A DNA stretch of 38,194 nt from Polaromonas sp. GTDB lineage: Bacteria > Pseudomonadota > Gammaproteobacteria > Burkholderiales > Burkholderiaceae_C. Position numbers and translations under genes: made by a program. This document shows, piece by piece, positions 34,021 through 38,194 of the stretch. The DNA is taken from positions 1 through 38,194 of the forward strand of contig JANYGP010000057.1 of assembly GCA_025362315.1 (NCBI GenBank), given 5' to 3'. Under the pieces are notes generated by a model that was given only the letters and a program-made list of their open reading frames with translations, was not told the origin of the DNA and did not search any database. Each line of letters opens with the position of its first letter. Position 1 is the first letter of the stretch.

Positions 34021-35748
34021 TTATTTTTTAAGCGACTGTACGTAGGCTCGCCAGCCGCCAAAGGATGTGACATCCTGAGCCGCATCGAGTGCAAAGCCTT
34101 CGCAGATAAACCCCGTGACCCAGCTGCCATCGGCCAGCTCAACCTTGCCCAGGCCTAGCGGTGCGGGGATCAATGCAAGAAAGCTGCCAACCTGGGCCAC
34201 TGGCACCTCCCAAACCTCAACGGCTATTGCAGCGCCGCCAGATGCCACGCGCTTTAAACCGGGTTTGGGTGGGGTGGTGTTGGGCAAGGCGTATAGGCGG
34301 TAGTGGGCTGCGGTGGTGGTGGCCTGCGCGAGCTGCGCGCTTCGCTCTGCCAGTTGTCCGTTGAGAGGCATACCGGTCAGGTGCGCACCTACCACGGCCA
34401 ATGCAATACTTGCTTCTGTTTTAATAGCTGCTTGCGCCTGTATTAATTGGGCTGGAGGCAGATTTAACGCTGTAAATCCTTGTTTTAACCCGGTTGAATG
34501 GTGCAGTCGCTGACCCAGGTCGACCAGTTGCCAATCACTGCCGCACGGGCCAATCAGCGTCACGCCAAACGGCAAGCCATCAGCGCGGATGCTGCTGGGC
34601 ACGGCGATGGCGGCGTAGTCCAGCAGGTTGACGAAGTTGGTGTACTCGCCCAGATTGCGATTGAGCACCACCGGGTCGGCCTGCATCTGCGCGACGGTGT
34701 AATGCGTTGGCGCAGTGGGCACCAGCAGCACGTCAATGTCATGCCACATGGGCGCGGCCTGCTGGCCATAGACGCGCAGCAGGGTTTGTGCGGCATACAA
34801 ATCAGCGGCGCTGTAGTTCCGGCCCCTGGCAATGATGCTGCGAACCGGCTCCATGACCTCGGACTCATGCGCATCAAAAAAAGGCCGAATGGCGGCGTAG
34901 CGCTCGGCCACCATGGCGCTGTTGTACAGCAGGTCTGCGGAGGCAGCCAGCGGAGCGTAATCAATGACAACAGGCGTGCCGCCCAGCGCCTTGAGCTGTT
35001 CAATGCTGGCAACAAATGCAGCTTCGGCCAGCGCATCACCAAAAAAATTCAGAGTCGATGGCACACCAAACCGAAAACTGGCTGCCCACATGTCGGTCTT
35101 CAAATCGAGCTGCCGCGAGTAAGCGTCTTGCGCGTCGTAACCCGCCAGAACTTCCAGCACGGTAGCCGCCACGTCCACTGTGCGGGCAAATATGGACACA
35201 CAGTCCACACTTTGCGCGGCCGGCAAGACACCGCGTGTGCTGACCAGGCCTTTGGACGGTTTGAAGCCCACGATGTTGTTCAGTCCCGCAGGCACCCGGC
35301 CCGAGCCAGCGGTGTCCGTCCCCAAAGCAAAATCAACCTGCCCGGTGGCCACCACATAGGCTGACCCTGAGCTGGAGCCTCCTGACACATAGGCCGGGTT
35401 GAGCGCATTGGGCACGACACCGTACGGAGAGCGCGTGCCGTTCAAGCCGCAGGCAAACTGGTCCAGGTTGGTCTTGCCCACCAGAGTTGCACCGGCGGCC
35501 AGCAGCTTGTGCACCACCACGGCGTGTTCATCAGGCGTGAATGCAAAAGCCTGGCAGCCTGCGGTGGTAGGCATACCTGCAACATTCATGTTGTCCTTGA
35601 CCGCAAAGGTCAGCCCCGCCAGCGGACCGCTGCTGTGCGTGACCAGCGGCGTGTTGCAGCGCGTGATCCACGCCTCCGGCGCGTGATTTGACACGCCTGA
35701 ACCGGCCCCGTTTCTGGAAGTTGAACTGCCCTCATTGCTGTGCACCAT
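34021..35748 (-). CDS. atzF: Allophanate hydrolase AtzF
   Basis: AtzF cleaves allophanate to ammonia and CO2, the last step of biuret and cyanuric acid use. The product from the ATG at 35748 has 575 residues. The amidase domain carries Lys51 (FAVKDNMNVAG), Ser125 (GGSSSGSAYVVATGQVDFALGTDTAGSGRVPA) and Ser149. The Lys-to-nucleophile (98) and cis-Ser-to-nucleophile (24) spacings match Pseudomonas AtzF. The C-terminal allophanate hydrolase domain is complete (LTGMPLNGQLAERSA...WEVPVAQVGSFLALIPAPLGLGKVELADG). Residues about 427-448, between the two domains, come from a repeat copy. The upstream start at 35823 would read through the dyad at 35763 and is rejected. No urea carboxylase is next to it. 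Confidence 0.93.
   Translation of the reverse strand: MVHSNEGSSTSRNGAGSGVSNHAPEAWITRCNTPLVTHSSGPLAGLTFAVKDNMNVAGMPTTAGCQAFAFTPDEHAVVVHKLLAAGATLVGKTNLDQFACGLNGTRSPYGVVPNALNPAYVSGGSSSGSAYVVATGQVDFALGTDTAGSGRVPAGLNNIVGFKPSKGLVSTRGVLPAAQSVDCVSIFARTVDVAATVLEVLAGYDAQDAYSRQLDLKTDMWAASFRFGVPSTLNFFGDALAEAAFVASIEQLKALGGTPVVIDYAPLAASADLLYNSAMVAERYAAIRPFFDAHESEVMEPVRSIIARGRNYSAADLYAAQTLLRVYGQQAAPMWHDIDVLLVPTAPTHYTVAQMQADPVVLNRNLGEYTNFVNLLDYAAIAVPSSIRADGLPFGVTLIGPCGSDWQLVDLGQRLHHSTGLKQGFTALNLPPAQLIQAQAAIKTEASIALAVVGAHLTGMPLNGQLAERSAQLAQATTTAAHYRLYALPNTTPPKPGLKRVASGGAAIAVEVWEVPVAQVGSFLALIPAPLGLGKVELADGSWVTGFICEGFALDAAQDVTSFGGWRAYVQSLKK
34406..34468 (+). repeat. Short interspersed repeat copy R6, inside atzF
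   Basis: This copy reads GCTTCTGTTTTAATAGCTGC, then TTGCGCCTGTATTAATTGGGCTGGAGGCAGATTT. It lies on the strand opposite to atzF and in frame, encoding about LNLPPAQLIQAQAAIKTEAS between the amidase and C-terminal domains. Confidence 0.75.
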
Positions 35749-35762
35749 TTTTGTGAATCCAA

Positions 35763-35776
35763 TCTTGTATCCAAGA
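35763..35776. promoter_or_regulatory. Candidate GntR operator Op2 upstream of atzF (block A)
   Basis: This is a dyad TCTTG-TATC-CAAGA, extended by A/T to ATCTTG-N4-CAAGAT, 14-27 bp upstream of the atzF ATG. The arms and 4-bp spacing are identical to Op1 at 28385-28398. Position near the start codon suits repression. It is a candidate second site for the GntR/FCD regulator encoded in block B. Confidence 0.6.
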
Positions 35777-35777
35777 T

Positions 35778-36074
35778 GCACGCAAAAGCTGTGCCAGCAC
35801 ACTGTTTGGCGGCCAGCGGACATCCAGTCAGTCGGCCAATGCAGGCTGTTGGCTCAATCTGCCTGTCCAGAATCGGCCGGAATGCGGACAACACGCCAGC
35901 GGCAATGCGCTGCTCCAGGGCTGGCTGGCGACTTGCAGGATGGTGGAACTGCGGGATTGAGGGGTCAAAAACAGCGGCTTTGGCGCAGGCATGCGTAGGC
36001 CGCGACAGCCGAGCCTTGTCTTGATGCTGCCAGTCAGGAAGCCGCCTCAGGTGCCTCCTGATGGGTCAATTGGC
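35778..36074. other. Gap between atzF and the phytase-like gene; possible coding remnant
   Basis: About 325 bp separate atzF from the phytase-like gene. Apart from Op2 at the atzF end, no complete gene is recognised. On the minus strand a frame reads DPSIPQFHHPASRQPALEQR and IAAGVLSAFRPILDRQIEP, which looks more protein-like than random but has no start or family I know. It may be the remnant of a lost gene, or chance. Confidence 0.3.
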
Positions 36075-37433
36075 CTATAAAAACGCCGCCACTTCCAGCA
36101 AAATCAGTTCATTGTCATCGGCTTTGTTTGGCTCGCGGCTGCTTGAAAACGGCAAGTTGTTGTCATTGCCGACCACGATGTGCGTGCTGTCGACCACGTC
36201 GACATTTTCAATCGTGAAAAACGGAAATGTCAGCACGCCGCTGGTCAAAGGCTTGCGCGCCAGCCTGGCCGGGTCGGCAATGGCCATCAGGTCGATGTAG
36301 CCGATTTTGCGCATCACGCCGCCCGCGTTGGCATCGCTCATTTCAATCTTGTAGACACGTTTGAATCTAGCAATGTCGTGAAAGCAGTCGCTGCGCTTTT
36401 GGCCTTCAGGGCAAGCCTTGTCCGCCGTGCCTTCGCCGTTGTCACGTTCAATGATCAAGCCGGTCAGCTTGTCTTTGTCAGCGTCAATCATGTTGAAGTC
36501 GCCAATGGCATGGCTGTTGGCCTCCAGCACATATTTCCAGTGGCGGCCGGTCCAGCTTTCGGTTTTGACATCGAACTCGAGCACGCGCAGGTAGTCCTTG
36601 CCGCCCAAATTTTCATTGGCTTGGGTGGCCGCGTCATACAGGGCGCCTTCCAGCAGCGCGTACAGCTTGCTGCCGTCTCTGGATGCAGCCATGCCCTCAA
36701 AACCTTTAGAGCGCCGCACCTGAAAATTAATTGTTCCGCCGGGCGCTGCGGGCGTTGTCAATGCCGGGTTGTCGGGCGAGCGCACCACCTTGCCGTCAAC
36801 CAGCGTGTCGAACACGGCCAGCACCTTGCCCTTCAGATCAGCCTTGATGAGAAACGGTCCAAACTCATCACCGATCCACAGCGCACCACCAGCAAACTGA
36901 AAGCTCTCGGTGTCAAAGTCGCTGCCTGTCAGGTAGCGCTGCTGCGTGCCTTCGTGAACAATGCGAAAAGGCACTTTTTTGTCCGGGTCGTGCAGAAAAA
37001 TGGTTTCCAGCCTCTTCATGCTGCTTGCTTTGAAGTCAATGGCATAGCGGTTCAGGTACAGCATGGCGTCAGGTGAGTTGACCTTGCTGCCAAAGCCGTT
37101 GTCGGTCAGCAGCCAATAGCTGCCGTCCGGCATTTTCTTGATGCCCGAGTGGCCTTGCAGCGGCTGGCCCATGAACGGCAACGACACACCAGTCGGGCGG
37201 CCGCCAGAGGTTCCTTCCACCGTGCCCAGAGCCCCAACCCGCTTGCCGGAGGTGAATTTGCCGCTGATCTGCAAATCGGCGGGTGCGTCTGCAGGCGCGT
37301 CGATGAACGATTGCGCAGACATCACCACATGCCCGGCCAGCGTGGCGGGGAAAGCGGTTTGCGCTTGCATGGGCAGGGCGGCGGCTGAACAGACGATGAC
37401 GATGAATATCTTTGAGAGTAGGCGATGGCTCAT
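36075..37433 (-). CDS. Exported esterase-like phytase-domain protein
   Basis: The protein matches the esterase-like domain of bacterial phytase-like proteins (a beta-propeller). The ATG at 37433 gives 452 residues with a clear signal peptide (MSHRLLSKIFIVIVCSAAALPMQAQ). Motifs include LPFMGQPLQGHSGIKKMPDGSYWLLTDNGFGSKVNSPDAMLYLNRYAIDF, FAGGALWIGDEFGPFLIKAD, KGFEGMAASRDGSKLYALLEG and DFNMIDADKDKLTGLIIERDNGEG. The family often releases phosphate from organic phosphoesters, but substrate is not proven. The frame upstream to 37586 has no signal-peptide logic and is rejected. It is a single-gene unit, not linked to block A. Confidence 0.88.
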   Translation of the reverse strand: MSHRLLSKIFIVIVCSAAALPMQAQTAFPATLAGHVVMSAQSFIDAPADAPADLQISGKFTSGKRVGALGTVEGTSGGRPTGVSLPFMGQPLQGHSGIKKMPDGSYWLLTDNGFGSKVNSPDAMLYLNRYAIDFKASSMKRLETIFLHDPDKKVPFRIVHEGTQQRYLTGSDFDTESFQFAGGALWIGDEFGPFLIKADLKGKVLAVFDTLVDGKVVRSPDNPALTTPAAPGGTINFQVRRSKGFEGMAASRDGSKLYALLEGALYDAATQANENLGGKDYLRVLEFDVKTESWTGRHWKYVLEANSHAIGDFNMIDADKDKLTGLIIERDNGEGTADKACPEGQKRSDCFHDIARFKRVYKIEMSDANAGGVMRKIGYIDLMAIADPARLARKPLTSGVLTFPFFTIENVDVVDSTHIVVGNDNNLPFSSSREPNKADDNELILLEVAAFL

Positions 37434-37978
37434 AGGCTGTTTGCTACTGGTTTTAAAAGCACCATGCTGCACGATGCGTGTTTCGATTTGGTGACAAATC
37501 AAGCTTTTTGAATTCAAGATAGGGCAAGGGGCTGGTCGTCTAGCTGGAAGCGCTTTGCTTTGTGGGGTGTTTGCAATCATCGTCAACGCAATTCCATGCC
37601 AACTTCAACACTGATCAGCCTACAGGAAAAAGTTTTCACCAGTATTTAATGATTTAAGACCAAGCTAAAAAGCGCCAGTAGCTCATTTTTTTGTAGCATT
37701 TTTAGATTCAACACAAACTTTTCGGTCTGGTTGCACCCGACTTGTAGGAATCTGTAGTTGTAAAACATTGCATTTTTAAAACTTCTGGAAATTTTTTATA
37801 TTCGTCCGTATGACAACACTCATTTTGCTTAACGAAATTGAGAATGTAACTTTCGTTTCGATACTTTTGTCATATTTTTGCCATTGGTCCAAGATAACGT
37901 GAAATTGTGAACGGCAGACCAAAGCCATTCATAACTTCCCTTTTGAACCTATTTCTCAACCAACTTTTTGGAGTAGAC
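37434..37978. other. AT-rich intergenic region upstream of pilin gene
   Basis: This 545-bp stretch lies between the divergent phytase-like and pilin genes. From about 37600 it is markedly richer in A and T than the rest of the window. No gene is evident. It should contain both promoters. One weak -35/-10-like pair, TTGTCA-N17-CAAGAT, lies at about 37867-37895 ahead of the pilin. A diverged repeat copy (R8) is at 37660-37702. Confidence 0.4.
37660..37702 (-). repeat. Possible diverged short interspersed repeat copy R8, opposite orientation
   Basis: On the minus strand it reads GCTACAAAAAAATGAGCTAC, then TGGCGCTTTTTAGCTT. It keeps the GCTA lead and AGCTnCTnGCGC core but has lost the GATTGGCT block. 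It is the only copy in this orientation and is the weakest match. Confidence 0.35.
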
Positions 37979-38194
37979 ATGAAATCTTTTAATGCTCGTT
38001 ACATCAAGCCTCGCGTCCACCAGGCGGGTCAGGCCATGACTGAATACATCATCATCGTTGCGCTGGTCGCGATTGGCGCAGTCGGTGTGTATCAGGCCTT
38101 CGGCACGATTGTTCGTGGGCAAACGTCCAAGGCTGCTGCAACCCTTTCAGGCGGTGCCTCAGGCGGTGCTGCAGCTGCTGTCACTGCTGCGCAA
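37979..38194 (+). CDS. Flp/Tad-type pilin-like protein, N-terminal part, cut by window end
   Basis: This is a small pilin-like protein; the 72 codons in the window are open to the end with no stop. The ATG at 37979 has GGAG eight bases upstream. It has a short basic leader (MKSFNARYIKPRVHQAG) and then the class III prepilin motif: Gly17, QAMTEY with Glu at mature position 5 followed by Tyr, and a hydrophobic helix IIIVALVAIGAVGVYQAFGTIV. The tail is Gly/Ala/Ser rich (TLSGGASGGAAAAV). A Flp/Fap or TadE-like minor pilin is the best fit. A tad gene set would be expected past the window end. Confidence 0.8.
   Translation, partial: MKSFNARYIKPRVHQAGQAMTEYIIIVALVAIGAVGVYQAFGTIVRGQTSKAAATLSGGASGGAAAAVTAAQ

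Noticed and set aside
35749..35823. Longer start for atzF at 35823.
   Set aside because: The extra codons read through the candidate operator and are not amidase-like; the ATG at 35748 is nearer the family start.

Overview
The window looks like a chromosomal segment of a betaproteobacterium of the order Burkholderiales, most likely family Comamonadaceae (Rhodoferax/Polaromonas-like). The evidence is the mreB-mreC-mreD-mrdA order, gatCAB divergent from mreB, Tat/Sec substrate-binding proteins including a Bug/TctC type, and two families of short interspersed repeats that I associate from memory with Comamonadaceae. No tRNA, rRNA, CRISPR array or complete insertion sequence was seen.

Region 1 (1-9.4 kb) is core: mrdA (cut by the window start), mreD, mreC and mreB on the minus strand; gatC-gatA-gatB on the plus strand; then a DUF4124 protein, pyrE and a divergent exonuclease III. 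Region 2 (9.5-14.3 kb) is mixed: a MerR-type regulator fused to a P-loop ATPase domain, a ccdAB toxin-antitoxin pair, an orphan BMP-family binding protein and a succinate-semialdehyde-type dehydrogenase.

Region 3 (14.4-35.8 kb, all minus strand) is the main accessory block, a large nitrogen-scavenging locus for ureide/biuret-type compounds. It falls into three transcription blocks. Block A starts upstream of 35748: allophanate hydrolase AtzF, an SsuABC/ThiXYZ-type importer, the AtzG-AtzE amidase pair and a Bug protein. Block B starts upstream of 28314: a complete BMP/nucleoside-type importer, formamidase, biuret-hydrolase-like BiuH, a second BiuH-like cysteine hydrolase, a GntR/FCD regulator and a LysR regulator. 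Block C starts at 19342: a second SsuABC/ThiXYZ-type importer, an HpxZ/AtzH-like protein, a VOC protein, a RutB-like cysteine hydrolase and a cupin. Blocks A and B each carry the same dyad, TCTTG-N4-CAAGA, in front of the first gene, a plausible operator for the GntR regulator. Together the enzymes could take carboxybiuret, triuret or biuret to allophanate and then to ammonia and CO2. No cyanuric acid hydrolase, urea carboxylase or urease is present, so the physiological entry substrate is open.

Region 4 (36-38.2 kb) has a secreted esterase-like phytase-domain protein, an AT-rich gap, and the start of a Flp/Tad-type pilin cut by the window end.

Two kinds of hidden structure run through the window. 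A roughly 60-bp repeat (core AGCTGCYWGCGC) occurs in at least seven copies. Three copies lie in frame inside gatA, an ABC ATPase gene and atzF, and one forms the atzG/atzE junction. A second repeat, a palindromic CCCCCTCGGGGGG element, sits between mreD and mrdA flanked by a perfect 8-bp direct repeat. Removing it restores an ATGA stop/start overlap, which is direct evidence of insertion.
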